Assembly: GCA_963971535.1 (NCBI GenBank)
Contig: OZ020589.1
Location: 93,561,182 to 93,625,181, forward strand
From: Notolepis coatsorum
Taxonomy: Eukaryota > Chordata > Actinopteri > Aulopiformes > Paralepididae
Length of the DNA: 64,000 bases
Direction: 5' to 3'
Position numbers and translations under genes: made by a program. The notes under the pieces were generated by a model. The model saw only the letters and a list, made by a program, of their open reading frames with translations. It was not told the DNA's origin and ran no database searches. Positions 1 through 11,429 of this stretch are shown one piece after another (within the stretch, counting starts at the first letter, position 1; each line of letters opens with the position of its first letter).

Positions 1-140
1 TCACGAAAGGGGCTAGCTGCAAAGGAACCGACTTGCATGCGAGAAGGCAGAGATGCTAATCTTCATTAAAAAAAATCTCCCACTGATCCGGCCAGAACAG
101 TAGAAGAGTTACCAAAAAAATAACAATACAGGGTCAAACG

Positions 141-143
<3 letters not shown>

Positions 144-226
<83 letters not shown>

Positions 227-251
227 CCTCTCTCCCCTCTCTCTCTCTCTT
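144..251. repeat. (CT)n microsatellite
   Basis: Nearly pure CT dinucleotide tract of about 105 bases with a few C-run interruptions towards its right end. The apparent minus-strand reading frame across it is only a Glu/Arg repeat caused by the dinucleotide and is not a gene. Confidence 0.97.
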
Positions 252-354
252 GAGAAAAAAACGAAAACAATTGAAAGTTTGAAACCTCAATGCTTTAGTA
301 GTTTAGTGGAAAAAAAAGGGTTTACTCACTGTCATTTATATGGATTATTATAAG

Positions 355-657
355 TAGGGATGCTCGATATTGGCTTTTTTACCGATACCGATATTCCGAT
401 ATTGTCCAACTCTTAATTTCTGATACCGATATCAACCGATATCAACCGATATCAACCGATACCGATATATGCAGGGTTTCCCCCCCCAAAAAACGGAATA
501 ATTTCAGGTAACTAATAATTTCACTGGATATATATATAACAAATATTGTTATTGTTTTTTTATTTTTTTTAACCGATACCGGATATTTTCCAATATCAAA
601 TTTTACTGCCGATATCGGCCGATAATATCGGTCGGCCGATAATATCGGACATCCCTA
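355..657. mobile_element. non-autonomous hAT element, 303 bp
   Basis: The element starts TAGGGATGCTCGATATTGG and ends in the inverted form ATATCGGACATCCCTA. The 8 bases ATTATAAG lie directly before it (347-354) and directly after it (658-665), the target duplication length of the hAT superfamily. The interior is a degenerate run of CCGATATC-type repeats and a T-rich stretch with no coding capacity. Confidence 0.9.
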
Positions 658-665
658 ATTATAAG

Positions 666-1150
666 TAATATAATTAATCCTTTGTTCTGTAAAATGACTG
701 TTTGTTACTGTGTGGAACTTGTTTCAGTAGCTTATTTATTTGTTTTTGATACTGTGAGGAATGCACTTTTTCAGTTTGTATACTTTGTCCGATTTTACCT
801 GCCAGTATTGAATTTGAATCCCAGGCTTATGCAAAGATTTGCAACAGTTCTAGAGGCCTTTATTTTATTTTTACATCACTGAGTGATGAACCTCACTATG
901 GCAATTGGCAAATGTTTACATTTTGCAGTGTTATGTTTACAAGTTATTGACTGATTGTGAATTTTGTGATTCAAATTATATTTATTTGGAAAAATAAATA
1001 TGGTCACTTTATTTGAAGAGTCAAAACTGTTGTCTTGGCTTTGTTTTGTTCATAGTAGTAACACTCATGTCATGATAAATCTGGTTAGGTCAAAACTACA
1101 GGAATACACATTTTTAAAATAATAATAATAATACAATAAATAAATATATA
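666..1150. other. no gene seen, AT-rich unique DNA
   Basis: AT-rich sequence without a convincing ORF, RNA gene or terminal repeat. The short frame at 682-882 has no recognisable domain. Confidence 0.6.
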
Positions 1151-1227
1151 TTATCGGTATCGACCTTGAGGAGCAGAAAGTTATCGTATCGATATCGGGG
1201 TCAAAAAATCAATATCGTGCACCCCTA
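1151..1227. mobile_element. hAT element right-end fragment
   Basis: This stretch ends AATATCGTGCACCCCTA and closely resembles the last 80 bases of the complete element that ends at 3224 (shared GGCTTGAGGAGCA-type block and a TCAAAAAATC block). No matching left end is seen, so it is a truncated copy. The following GTTTGACACCCCTG resembles the end of yet another hAT family. Confidence 0.7.
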
Positions 1228-1490
1228 GTTTGACACCCCTGCCCTAATGGTATGACTGCATTTCCATTGCACTTTGCCAGTACTAGGACACAAAGTGGTT
1301 TTGTGAATTAGGCTAATTACATGTAAACAAGGTGGAGTGATACCGCTCTGATAAGTGATACAGCTCTGATAAGTGATACAGCTCTGATAAGCCTGATAAG
1401 TTGTCAGGCTACCAGCCTACCAGCACTATGCTGCAAGTATCATCATGGAAGGTCTTTGGAAGTTGTATGTGGAAATAAACAACCTAGAAC
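1228..1490. other. no gene; short 17-bp tandem repeat
   Basis: The only structure seen is a roughly threefold 17-bp repeat around GATACAGCTCTGATAAGT at about 1341-1400. No coding signal. Confidence 0.6.
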
Positions 1491-1515
1491 GAAGGTTATC
1501 CTATAACCCAAGTTA
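1491..1515. mobile_element. possible DIRS terminus fragment
   Basis: The bases AAGGTTATCCTATAACCC match the outer left end of the DIRS1-like elements at 36270 and 56366, followed by a similar AAGTTACAT. ACG precedes it, as it precedes the DIRS end at 36270 (ACGT). Only about 25 bases are similar, so this may be a leftover end or a chance match. Confidence 0.4.
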
Positions 1516-1547
1516 CATTTTTTGCGAGCTTTCTGCTCTGCTGGGAA

Positions 1548-1650
1548 TAGGGATGGGTATCGTTAGGATTTTATCGATACTGCTACTCTTATCGATACTG
1601 CTTAACGATTCGGTACTTTATCGATACTCAGTCTTATCGGTTCTTTTAGA
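1548..1650. mobile_element. hAT element left-end fragment
   Basis: Begins TAGGGATGGGTATCGTTAGG followed by TATCGATAC repeats, the typical left end of a fish hAT family. No right end was found, so the copy is truncated, running into AT-rich DNA with a retroelement-like tail (AATAAACTTCAATCAAATC) near 1746-1765. Confidence 0.6.
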
Positions 1651-2081
1651 TTATTATAATATATATATATTTTTTATACATTTATTATTTGAACGGCTTA
1701 AGGCTATTCTGTACTTGATGTTTGTTTGTTGTGTTGCATATTTGAAATAAACTTCAATCAAATCAAACCCCCCCCTCTTAAAAACAAAAACCTGTGTTTA
1801 ACCTAGCCATCTATAAAACATCATGCTAAAACTGTGAAACAAATGTCCTACTATAGCAAACATGACTCAGTTATGCAATAGTGCTGCTGCTTTTTATTTA
1901 GTTGAAAAATGTTTACTTAATAAGACTAAAAGACTACAACGATTTCATGACGGCTTCCTGTTCTCGCGTTTCCGGTGCAATGCACAGAGATTTTTAACAA
2001 TCGTAGCGCTGAAAATATACACTTTGACTGCTGTTTTTATAGGGTTATGGTTATACTCTTGGCTACATTCGAAAAAGAAAC
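1651..2081. other. no gene seen
   Basis: AT-rich sequence with two short overlapping frames (1862-2092 and 1975-2214) that run into the next transposon and show no domain. Confidence 0.55.
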
Positions 2082-2089
2082 ACAACATT

Positions 2090-2773
2090 TAGGGATGCAC
2101 GATAATTATCGGGCCGATAATTATCGGGCCGATATCAGCAATTATGACGTCATCCCGATAAACTCAATAACGTTATTGATAGCTCCGATAACATATAATA
2201 AATTTTTTGGTTAAAAGAAATCCGGTGTGGGTGGATTTGGATGAAGGGCGCTTGTTTTTATTATAGCCTCCTCCCGTTTTGCCAGTACTGTGGTAAAACT
2301 GATAGCGTGTGGTTTAGGAACAGGGAGTTTTTCACAAATCCAGCGCTCCCCTTCTTGTCTGTGACGTAGTCACGTTACATTCGGAGACAGACAGTCGATC
2401 TGCCAATTACGCCCCTCCGCTTGCACCCACCTCTTCTTCTTACCACCAATCAGAAGCTCTTGTTCGTTTATTTACCTCCGGATTGTCGGCCATTATTCTA
2501 CTCGGAGCTATAACGTTAGCTGCTCCCCGCCAGCCACATTGACAAGTACCAGCGCTTATACATTACTGGCAAATGTCTTGTTGTACTTGTGGCAACGAGC
2601 GTTGTCAGCATCGACTTTAGTAAAATAGACCCAGACTTTTTTTGAGGAATTTAAACGTCGCAAACTAATCTTGTTGGCCGTTTTCTATCTCTCCTCCCTG
2701 GGTCTCTCTCTGCCTGCGCGAGCCGGCTGTGCTCTTACACACACACACACGCACGCACGCACGCACGCACACG

Positions 2774-2832
<59 letters not shown>

Positions 2833-3224
2833 GTGCTGTCGAGAGCAGAGCTGTGTGTGTGTGTGAGTGAGTGAGTGAGTGAGTGTGTGTGTGTGTGAGT
2901 GAGTGTGTGTGTAAGAGCACAGCCGGCTCGCGCAGGCAGAGAGAGACCCAGGGAGGAGAGATAGAAAACGGCCAACCAGATTAGTTTGCGACGTTTAAAT
3001 TCCTAAAAAAACTCCATAATTTCTCGAGTACCGATAGCAGTACCGATGACGTCGGAGCTTATAAATACTAAAAAAAAAAAAAAATTATTAAAAAAATAAT
3101 ATATATATATACATTTAAAAAAAAATTATAATACAATAAATATCGGTTATCGATATCGGTTATCGGCTTGAGGAGCATAAAATTATCGGTATCGGTGTCA
3201 AAAAATCAATATCGTGCATCCCTA
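2090..3224. mobile_element. complete non-autonomous hAT element, 1135 bp
   Basis: The left end TAGGGATGCACGATAATTAT and the right end AATATCGTGCATCCCTA are inverted repeats. ACAACATT flanks it exactly on both sides (2082-2089 and 3225-3232), an 8-bp target duplication. There is no transposase. The middle holds a large inverted repeat with a CA/TG microsatellite in its loop. A block near 2385-2460 recurs in other elements of this window. Confidence 0.95.
2636..3012. repeat. inverted repeat with CA/TG loop
   Basis: Arms at about 2636-2741 and 2910-3012 are near-perfect reverse complements; both contain GGCCGTTTTCTATC or its complement and the palindromic-looking CGAGCCGGCTGTGCTCTTA block. The loop is a (CA)n and (TG)n microsatellite, so the whole could fold into a hairpin of about 100 bp stem. 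Reading frames here are repeat artefacts. Confidence 0.9.
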
Positions 3225-3232
3225 ACAACATT

Positions 3233-3586
3233 GTACTTATTTGGAATAGCAGTGTCGGAGATCAAATGCCGGTTTGGCAACATGAAGCGACGGCGTCTGA
3301 TACCTAACTTAACGTTACATTTTCAACAACAGATTCGTTACACGTATGAACTCGACATAACATTAAAGGTCCCCTGTCTTATAAATAGCCTTTTCCAGTG
3401 TTTAGCATTGTTTTCTAGCAATGGGGGTTTGTATCAATGGGGTCTGTGTCTCTAATTCTCATTTTGGCGGATTGCTCCAATTCAGTTGAGACAATATCCT
3501 CCCCCAAGCCATTCTGATTTGACTCACTATCCTACGTAGTAAGGAGCTAATCTGCATAACTAACGCCCCCTCTATGGTTGTAGCGC
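3233..3586. other. no gene seen
   Basis: Mixed-composition sequence between two transposons. An open frame of 95 codons begins inside the preceding element and has no recognisable domain. Confidence 0.5.
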
Positions 3587-3681
3587 ACACAACACAGGGC
3601 TTGACATTAACTTTTTGAGCCACTTGTCCGCTCAGATATTTTACTTGTCCGAAAGCTAAACTTACTTGTCCGAAATGTACT

Positions 3682-4164
3682 TTTTTTTTTATATCTACTT
3701 TTTCTCCCCATTATTATTATTTTTTTCTCCCATCCCAATTTCGTGTATCCAATTCTTCCCTCCCCTGTCTTGAACGTTGCTAGACTATGCCTCCCACAGG
3801 TCGGTTGTAGTGAGGACAGAAGCCTTGCATCACGTGTCCCCTCCGGTACACGAGGAGGCAGCCTGTCGCATCTTTTCACCGCAGCAGCTCAAACTCTCAG
3901 TGGCGAGGAGTAATGCGTGGTGAGAGGCTCACGCTGCCCCCGCTACTTCCTGCTTCCGTCGCACCGGCGTCACCAAACCGACCTGTAGGAGTCGCTGTCC
4001 ACAACGTCAAATCCCCACCCACCGGCTTTCCCACCCTCTAACACTTGCCAATTGTGTTAGTATGAACAACGGGCCAGCCGGTAGCAACGCAGAGAGCTGG
4101 GCTCGAACCCAGCGTCTCCTATGTTAGAGGCGAGCGCCTTGCCCACTGCGCCAATCAGCCGCCC
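3682..4164 (-). mobile_element. tRNA-derived SINE
   Basis: A 13-bp duplication, TCCGAAATGTACT, flanks the insert (3669-3681 and 4165-4177). On the minus strand it starts with a tRNA-like head containing an A-box-like TGGCGCAGTGGG and a B-box GGGTTCGAGCCC; the base triplet at the anticodon position reads AAC (valine-like). It ends in an A-rich tail, seen as a T run on the plus strand. Length is about 480 bp. The SINE lies inside the hAT-type element that starts at 3595. Confidence 0.85.
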
Positions 4165-5399
4165 TCCGAAATGTACTTGTGAAAATAAAGGCCTATTAAA
4201 AAATCTATAAAACTGACAAGAGATTTGGACAATTATTATGATTTAATAACTTAAACACAGTATGTGTGCATTTGTGTGTGTGGGTGGGGTATATACTTTA
4301 TGATCAGTCCTCCAGCTCATCTTCACTCCCCATCAGCACCAGCTCATCTTTCTCATCTCCCCTCTCTCTTGATGACCAGGGGTTAAACCCTGGTCTATGC
4401 CTATAGTTATATAGTTGTTATTACGGTATAGTTGTTATTGCCATAAATAACACCATTCAAATAGATAATTGTATTTTTATTTGAAATAATTTCTTTTAAC
4501 AATAGGCACATTAGATCAACAGGTAACAACAAAACAACCAACTTTTATTAAACATTCGGATATTTTCGTGGGTCTCGTGCCACTGTCAGTGTCAACTAAG
4601 CGAGCACTTCGAAAACGCTCGCCATTTGTCCGGGACAAGTAATATTGACGTACAGAGATTGAGAGTTTCCAGTGTGACACTGTGAGACAGGCACTTTCTG
4701 ATCAGATGGAATAACGTTACTATTCGTTTGGGGAATATATATACAAGTAAAATTGTATTATGCTTGTCCAACAATTTTTTTTTACTTGTCCCGGACAATA
4801 GGACAAGCCTTAACACATCCTGCGCCATAAACGTTGTACAACGTGTTTCAAGGTCATGCTAATTCTGCCATTCCACGGCGTACAACGTTATTGAGATCAT
4901 ATTTCATTTTTTCGCCATGGTATTCAGAATGCCCTCACGGAGCCTGGTCTGATGCAGTGGGAGCCTGCACAACTCTGCAACGCTTCAATACTGCCACCTG
5001 GTGGATGATCGGCGAGTTACAACCGGAAATGGATCTCTGGTGATCTCGGTGCACCGGGCAAATGCGTCTGGCACTCGCATATTGTTGCGGGACTCTAGAC
5101 ACACGTCGTGTATATGGATCGCTGCCATAACTCAATAATCAATATGATTTATTATTGTATTATTTAGGGGTGCACCGATGTATCGGTCGGGTATCGGTAT
5201 CGGCCGATAAGTGCCTTGTTGACTGCAATCGGCCTATCGGCCGATAAGCTCGAATGTGCCGATGGCAGTAGCCGATAAATATCCATCAATTTGTGTCGCG
5301 TCAAAACGCGTCGCAACCTGCACAACGCCGCCCCCGGCCCCCGTTCTTTCAACCTAAAAGTGCACTTTCTTCAACCTCGAAGTAAACAAATCACAGAAC

Positions 5400-5940
5400 G
5401 GTAGCCAGTTAGTAGGTATCAACGTGAGCTCCCGGGACGGTAGCTAGTTAGTTAGCACCATCCATGTATCAACGTGAGCTCCCGGGACATTAGCTAGTTA
5501 GTTAGCACCATCCATGTATCAACGTGAGCTCCCGGGACGGTAGCTAGTTAGTTAGCACCATCCATGTATCAACGTGAGCTCCCGGGACAGTAGCTAGTTA
5601 GTTAGCACCATCCATGTATCAACGTGAGCTCCCGGGACGGTAGCTAGTTAGTTAGCACCATCCATGTATCAACGTGAGCTCCCGGGACGGTAGCTAGTTA
5701 GTTAGCACCATCCATGTATCAACGTGAGCTCCCGGGACGGTAGCTAGTTAGTTAGCACCATCCATGTATCAACGTGAGCTCCCGGGACGGTAGCTAGTTA
5801 GTTAGCACCATCCATGTATCAACGTGAGCTCCCGGGACGGTAGCTAGTTAGTTAGCACCATCCATGTATCAACGTGAGCTCCCGGGACGGTAGCTAGTTA
5901 GTTAGCACCATCCATGTATCAACGTGAGCTCCCGGGACGA
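5400..5940. repeat. 50-bp minisatellite, about 10.7 copies
   Basis: Exact 50-base periodicity, with units beginning TAGCTAGTTAGTTAGCACCA at 5441, 5491, 5541 and so on to 5891, plus a partial unit before 5441. Units are almost identical, differing mainly at two bases after CCCGGGAC. There are no variable spacers, so this is a simple tandem array. Confidence 0.97.
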
Positions 5941-6218
5941 TGGCAGTAGCCATCAATTTGTGTAGCGTCAAAAGAAAAAAACGTTCACTCGCGACCTACC
6001 TGCACAACGCCCGCCGTCCCCAGTCCCCCACACACACACAAACTACTGCATCAAAGTTACTACTTATGATTAACAAGGCATTCGTTTTGTGGCATTAACG
6101 TTATATAGTTAGTGTTACACGTTCAATAACATCAGCATATTATTTACCCGAACATAGCAAGTAAAGCAAGGCATTACTCCGTTCATAGCTCAGTTCCATT
6201 CCGTTGCTCATTCCGTAC

Positions 6219-7168
6219 CAGGGGAGGAAATTAGGCCACTTTACTGGCCAAATGCTAGTATTTTTTACGTTTGGCTGGTAAAAAAAATCAGATACCCGCC
6301 AGTTGGCTGGTAAGCCAAAAAGTTAGTTTCCTCCCCTGCTGGCGAGTATACAAAAAAATTAAACATTCTGCAATCACTGCACTGGCAAACGGTGCGCGTC
6401 TTCTGAGTGTTCGCTTTAGTTGACAGTGCCACGAGAGCACTGCACAAGACCACCCGCGGACATATAATGTTTAATAAACGTTTGCGCAGTACTGGCCAAC
6501 CCGCGGACATATAATAATAAAAGTCCCGCGGTACTAGGCTAGCCATCAGGAGCACTCGCAAACAGATAATGTTAAACACAGCAGAAGATGGAAAACAGAC
6601 AGACTGACCAAGCACAACCCTCGAGTATAAGTTACTAAGGACACATTTAAATCACAGAGGTGTAATGTTAGTCTACTGGAACTGTGTACAGTGGTTAGCT
6701 TCTAGTTAGCGTTTTAGCTATAGCTGCTTGCTAGCTAACGTTAGCCCCGTGTGCTCAAAGCAGCCAGCTAGGTGTATCTGTTATGACTATAATGTTTCCA
6801 AAAAAGCACCGGACTACAACGTAAGGTTAGACATTTTATTTCATGCTCAAAAGCCCCTGGCTTGCACATCGCAGTCACGAAAGGGGCTAGCTCAACCAGT
6901 GCACTGTGCACAACAGCACACCAACCCAACTGACGTTACCACAACACTTGACGGTACTTCACAGCACTGTCGTAAGACCACCGTGCTGTCTTAAAGGCAC
7001 AGTGTGCTTACCCAGATGCATACACAACATTGACGCGGCTTGACATACAAAGAAGTAATTATCACAATTAGCGATTTTTTTTGTCTGGTAAAAAATCTGT
7101 TTGGCTGGTAAAAAAAATCAGATACTCGCCAGTTGGCTGGTAAGCCAAAAAGTTAGTTTCCTCCCCTG
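6219..7168. mobile_element. hAT element, 950 bp, third nesting level
   Basis: Starts CAGGGGAGGAAATTAGG and ends GTTAGTTTCCTCCCCTG. TTCCGTAC flanks it on both sides (6211-6218 and 7169-7176), an exact 8-bp duplication. The right-end block with GCCAGTTGGCTGGTAAGCC is present twice, near 6290-6341 and 7128-7168, so the element may have arisen by joining two copies. Non-coding. Confidence 0.93.
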
Positions 7169-8462
7169 TTCCGTACCCAACTACCCATTCTGCAATCTGT
7201 TAATAAAGTTTTCAATCAGACAAATGTATAGAAAGGCTTTGTTTTATTATAACATTTGTTGCAGTAAAATCATTATGTCTCGAGTCGTTTGGTCATCCTG
7301 TGGAGCGATGGTCGGCGGGCAGCTAACGTATTAGCTACGGTGAGCTTGTTGTGGTTCTTGCAAGCAGATCAATGGCGGCATGCCCGGAAGTAGAAAATTA
7401 ATAAACGCTTGCCGATTGGTGGTAAGAACAGCAGGAGGTGGGTGCTAGCGGTGTGACGTAATTGGCCGAATCGACTGTCAATCAAAATGGTTCTATTGCA
7501 TTATTTGAGAGCTCTGGTTGAGAGAATAGTATCCATCTGCAGGCCGCCAGACCATACTGGGAGAGGGATAGTGCTACATGGCATGGTGGAATTAATACCA
7601 TAAACATATTTCTTGATGTTTCCTTTTTTTAAGTAAGTAAAGAGGCCTACAAATACAAACATACACATACAAATATACAGTAGTTTCATAAAAAAAAAAT
7701 TACAAAAAAAAATATATAAAAAAAGAAATTATATAATTTTTTTTAATACTTACTTACAAATATCGGTATCGGCCGATTGTGTTAGTTGAACAATCGGTAT
7801 CGGTGGCCAATTTTCATATCGGTGCATCCCTAGTAGTATTATTATACAAACCGGAAATGGATCGAGTAGATCACGTCAAATAAGTGGGATCTTTTTCCTC
7901 CAGTCTCATCGGCGAATGGTAAGAGGACGCTGACGTCATTTTCAGCGTGAGTGTTTATTATTAATAATGCAAACTGCTCTGATCAATATATCACCCATAC
8001 TACATAAAGCATTTACTGACGATCACAGAATTATAAACGACCCCCCCCCCCCCCGTTCATCCGCGCATGATCAGTCATAACGTTTAGGATCATGTACAGT
8101 TGACATTTTTTATATAACGTGTATCGGCAACAAACGGCAGTTGATAATCTATATATGTGTTTATGCCTATAACTCACGTTCTAGGAATTACTGCAGAAAA
8201 CGATAAAAACATATTTATATTCTAGATGGTATTTTCGTATGAATCTATGAATGAAAAAGTATACCGTTCCTACATCCTGAACGATAGATAATCGATGTTG
8301 AATGGGCCATAGTAATGTCAATTTAGCAATACAATTTAAAAAGTTATAGCCCTGCAAAGAAGGTGAACATATTCTCCATAGGCTTAGACTGGTGGCAGTG
8401 ATCATACATTGATGGATGGAAGCGTGGCAGGGAATGTGTTAATGTCAAGCCCTGCAACAGAG

Positions 8463-8690
8463 CGAGTGGAAATACTGACACTTCCTCAACGGGTTGACGT
8501 GGCGCAGGTGCCGACAGAGAGAGCAGAGAACGAGCCAGAGAGAGAGGGGTACAGAGCATTTTACACACACTCCTGACTGCGCGCAGGGAAACACACACGC
8601 AATCGGGACTGGTGTAGTCTTTTACCAACAAACTTGCAGTTCCGCGTTCGGGTTCTGCGATCTGATTGGCCACGCCTGGGCAGAACGCTA
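8463..8690. other. no gene seen between two transposons
   Basis: Sequence with purine-rich stretches (AGAGAGAG) and no domain. It is the left flank of the large hAT that begins at 8699; the matching right flank starts at 19347. Confidence 0.5.
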
Positions 8691-9834
8691 GTTCTGCCCA
8701 GGGCTCTACAGTGTGACCATATTGCTCGCATATGCCCCTAGAAATATGTGTGTGCGAACCGGAAAAATCAATTACTTGCACGGTGTGCGAGTGAAGATTA
8801 CAGCCTCAGTCGTGCTTTTTTTTTTCTCCACTGATAAATCGTTAAAAAAATACAAGTCCCACATTGCACTCAAGCCAACGGTCCAATCATAGTAGAGTGA
8901 CGTGACTGGTTTCAAGGGAAATAAAGGAAATGACCAATCGGAAGCTCTCATTTTCTTTTTTACTTCCTGAAAGTCCGCCATTGCGATATGCAAGACTTTC
9001 CCGAGACAGTAACATTAAATTAATGTAACTTATTCTAGTCTTACCAATAGCAATAGATTTTAGAACACCTAGATTTATCGATAGCAATAGTAATATAACG
9101 TTAATGCAACAAAACGAATGCCTTGCTTTGTTAATCATAACGTTGATGCAGTAGCGTATGGCGTTGTGTTATCAACAGCAGAGGTGGGCAATAGGGTCCA
9201 GCTGCAGCACCGGAGTGCAAGCGGTGTGACGTAATTGGCAGAATCGACTGTCAATCAATGGTCTACCTGACACGCAAACTCATGTAGTATTTTCCCAAGC
9301 TAAATGGTTAGGTTCTGTATCAGAACCTAATCTCCTCTGCTCTGCGTTGTGATTCAAAAACTTTAAAGCCCTGGAAAATACTTTAAACAAAGACTCGAGG
9401 GTCTTTGTTATGACGCTCAGCGGTGCAGCAGGAGGAATGAGGAGAAGAGGGTAGTTAACAGCAGCTGTTTAATCAAAGTTAAGAGTTGTATACAAATTAC
9501 AATAAAGAATGCTATAAAAGATTCAAGGTACCGGAGCACTATGCCGCTCTCGCCCTATCTAAGAAATCAGATTAATGAATGATAGTTGATAAATTGTTGA
9601 TGGCTTTGTTCTCTTGGCTAGTGAACAAAGCAGTCTATTCTCCCTCCAAAGTTCTGTTCTTTGTTCTTCTGCTCCTCTGCCCGCGTCGGTGTGTGTGGTC
9701 TTGGGGTGTGGTTCCTCCTTGGTCGGTGAGTTGGTTTCAGAGTCCCTTCTCCCCATCACAACATCCCATTATATCCCAAACCTAGAGCCTTCTGCGTGAT
9801 GTCATCAAAAATGACATCATCAAATCCTTTCATC

Positions 9835-10775
9835 TAGGGATGCCCCGATCGATCGGCCACCGATCGTTATCGGCCGATAATCAGTATAAATATGCGATCG
9901 GGGAATTCCGATAATGAGTCATATTCGCCGATCGCGGAAACTGATCAAGTGGATATCTCACTCGCTTGTCTCAGACGCACAGGACCTGCAAACTGCTCCT
10001 CCTCCCTAGCCCCGCCCGCCCCCGTGTAGAGTTTGTAAACAAAGAGGTGCGGCTCCTCTGCTCGAGTCTGTAGTGCATTCGACCTGCGCTAACGTTAGCT
10101 ACCTAGCTATCGTTACTGTTTAAACAAAATTACCCAGTCAACTATTCACGTTTAGTAGGCATTGTCTAACGGTATTTAGCCGGCTAGCTACCGATAGCTC
10201 CTGATATCAACAAATGATCCAGAAAATCTAGTAGTCCATGTTCATACCTACGGTAGCTTGCGTTAGCTTGCGTTAGCTGACGTTAGTTTACTGTTAAAAA
10301 CGAAATGTCCCATTGAACTAAAGTTCTGTCTTAACGTCATCTAGCCGGCTAGCAGTAGCTACAGATAGCTCTTGATATCAATGTCTTATAACATTGATTT
10401 AATGCGTATTCGAGCTGAGGGCTTGCTGAATGTGAAATGACCAAAGCATAACGTTACCAATAGGGTCCCGCTGCAGCGCCGGAGAATCCTTTTTGGAGCT
10501 GGGCTACTAGAGTACACACAGACAGTGGAGCTGTTTGCAGATAGCGAGCATTTTGACTTGTTACGTGGTGGCGATGTCTCGCAGATAATACAAGTACAAG
10601 TCTAATTATATAAAATATATATTTTATTAAAGAAAAAAAAAAAAAAAATTATATAAAATAAGTTTTAATTTCTTTTTAATCAAAAACGATCGGTATCGGA
10701 TCGGTATCGGCCGATATGGCTCACGACGATCGGTGATCGGTATCGGTGGCAAAAAACGTGATCGGGGCATCCCTA
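9835..10775. mobile_element. hAT element, 941 bp, in LTR
   Basis: Ends are TAGGGATGCCCCGATCGATC and CGTGATCGGGGCATCCCTA. CTTTCATC flanks it exactly (9827-9834 and 10776-10783). The interior shares blocks with elements at 11430-12900 (inverted) and 23562-24839. Non-coding. Confidence 0.94.
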
Positions 10776-11429
10776 CTTTCATCCAATCCCAGGCCAGCTC
10801 CGTTTGGATTTGAAACAGGGGGCTGTCCTTACACAGCCAACTCTATCCTTTCCTTTGTTTAAGTCAAAGAACAACCACCATCTAACAACCTAATACATTG
10901 CATTTATTCATTTCATACTATCTATATTTGAATTACCCTTAATTACATGAACCCAGAGATATCATACTTAAACACATTTCTTATCATTAAGCCTATTTTC
11001 ACCTTAAGTGAAAACTAATCTTATTCTGTAGGGGATTTAAGTTTATACTCTAGCGTTCATTAATAATATGCTTTTATACAGTTGAATATGAATTCAGATT
11101 TATTACCACAATGTAAACAGGCCTAATTGTACTTCATATCAAACTAATCTAAGTGTTTTACCAGACATTTGAAGTTATTTCACATTGTGTTGAGTGATTG
11201 TCTCTGAGCTAGTATAATCACATCATATTATCACACTACTCTATTCAGCCTCATCAGTCCAGCCTAACAGTCATCTATGCAGGTATGTCATAGTAAACCT
11301 CCTATCTCTTTAAACACACATTTAAGTTATTTAACTATAATTCCTATTTGAGACTTTTCATACTACTCGGACCGGTTGGCTACACCTGTGTTGTCCCTAG
11401 GCCGCGGGCCAGCCGATACCAACTGCATG

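Larger units (their letters stand above)
5165..7832. mobile_element. hAT element nested in piggyBac copy, 2668 bp
   Basis: Ends are TAGGGGTGCACCGATGTATC and ATATCGGTGCATCCCTA. Flanks GTATTATT (5157-5164) and GTAGTATT (7833-7840) differ at one base, a slightly decayed 8-bp duplication. It interrupts the piggyBac-like copy, whose sequence resumes after it. It contains a 50-bp minisatellite and a further hAT. No transposase. Confidence 0.88.
4810..8442. mobile_element. piggyBac-like non-autonomous element
   Basis: TTAA is found at both outer edges (4810-4813 and 8439-8442), and the ends are inverted: TTAACACATCCTGCGCCAT at left, AATGTGTTAA at right. A second copy lies at 50332-52864, with strong shared blocks such as CCGGAAATGGATC and TCCAGTCTCATCGGCGAA. 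Without the nested hAT the copy is about 0.95 kb and non-coding. TTAA targeting is the hallmark of piggyBac. Confidence 0.8.
3595..8454. mobile_element. hAT-type element split by piggyBac
   Basis: The left end is CAGGGCTTGACATTAACTTT and the right end TTAATGTCAAGCCCTG is its inverse. The right end is split: a piggyBac-like element sits exactly at the TTAA inside this inverted repeat, so most of the element is 3595-4813 and the last bases are 8443-8454. Flanking CAACA occurs on both sides (3590-3594 and 8455-8459), suggesting a 5-bp duplication as reported for some hAT groups. Repeated ACTTGTCCG motifs lie near the ends. No transposase. Confidence 0.75.

Noticed and set aside
66-290. 74-codon Glu/Arg-rich ORF
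   Set aside because: Produced by the CT microsatellite; only a dipeptide repeat.
2671-2975. ORFs of Thr/His and Val/Cys repeats
   Set aside because: Caused by the CA/TG tract in the hAT hairpin.
5400-5940. CRISPR-like regular repeats
   Set aside because: Units abut directly with no unique spacers, and the setting is a vertebrate transposon.
8041-8054. Functional G-quadruplex or regulatory tract
   Set aside because: A simple C run in a decayed piggyBac-like element, also seen in the second copy; no evidence of function.
9359-9372. Right end of the hAT starting at 8699 at TTTAAAGCCCTG
   Set aside because: No flank match to GTTCTGCC; the true partner end with exact duplication is at 19346.
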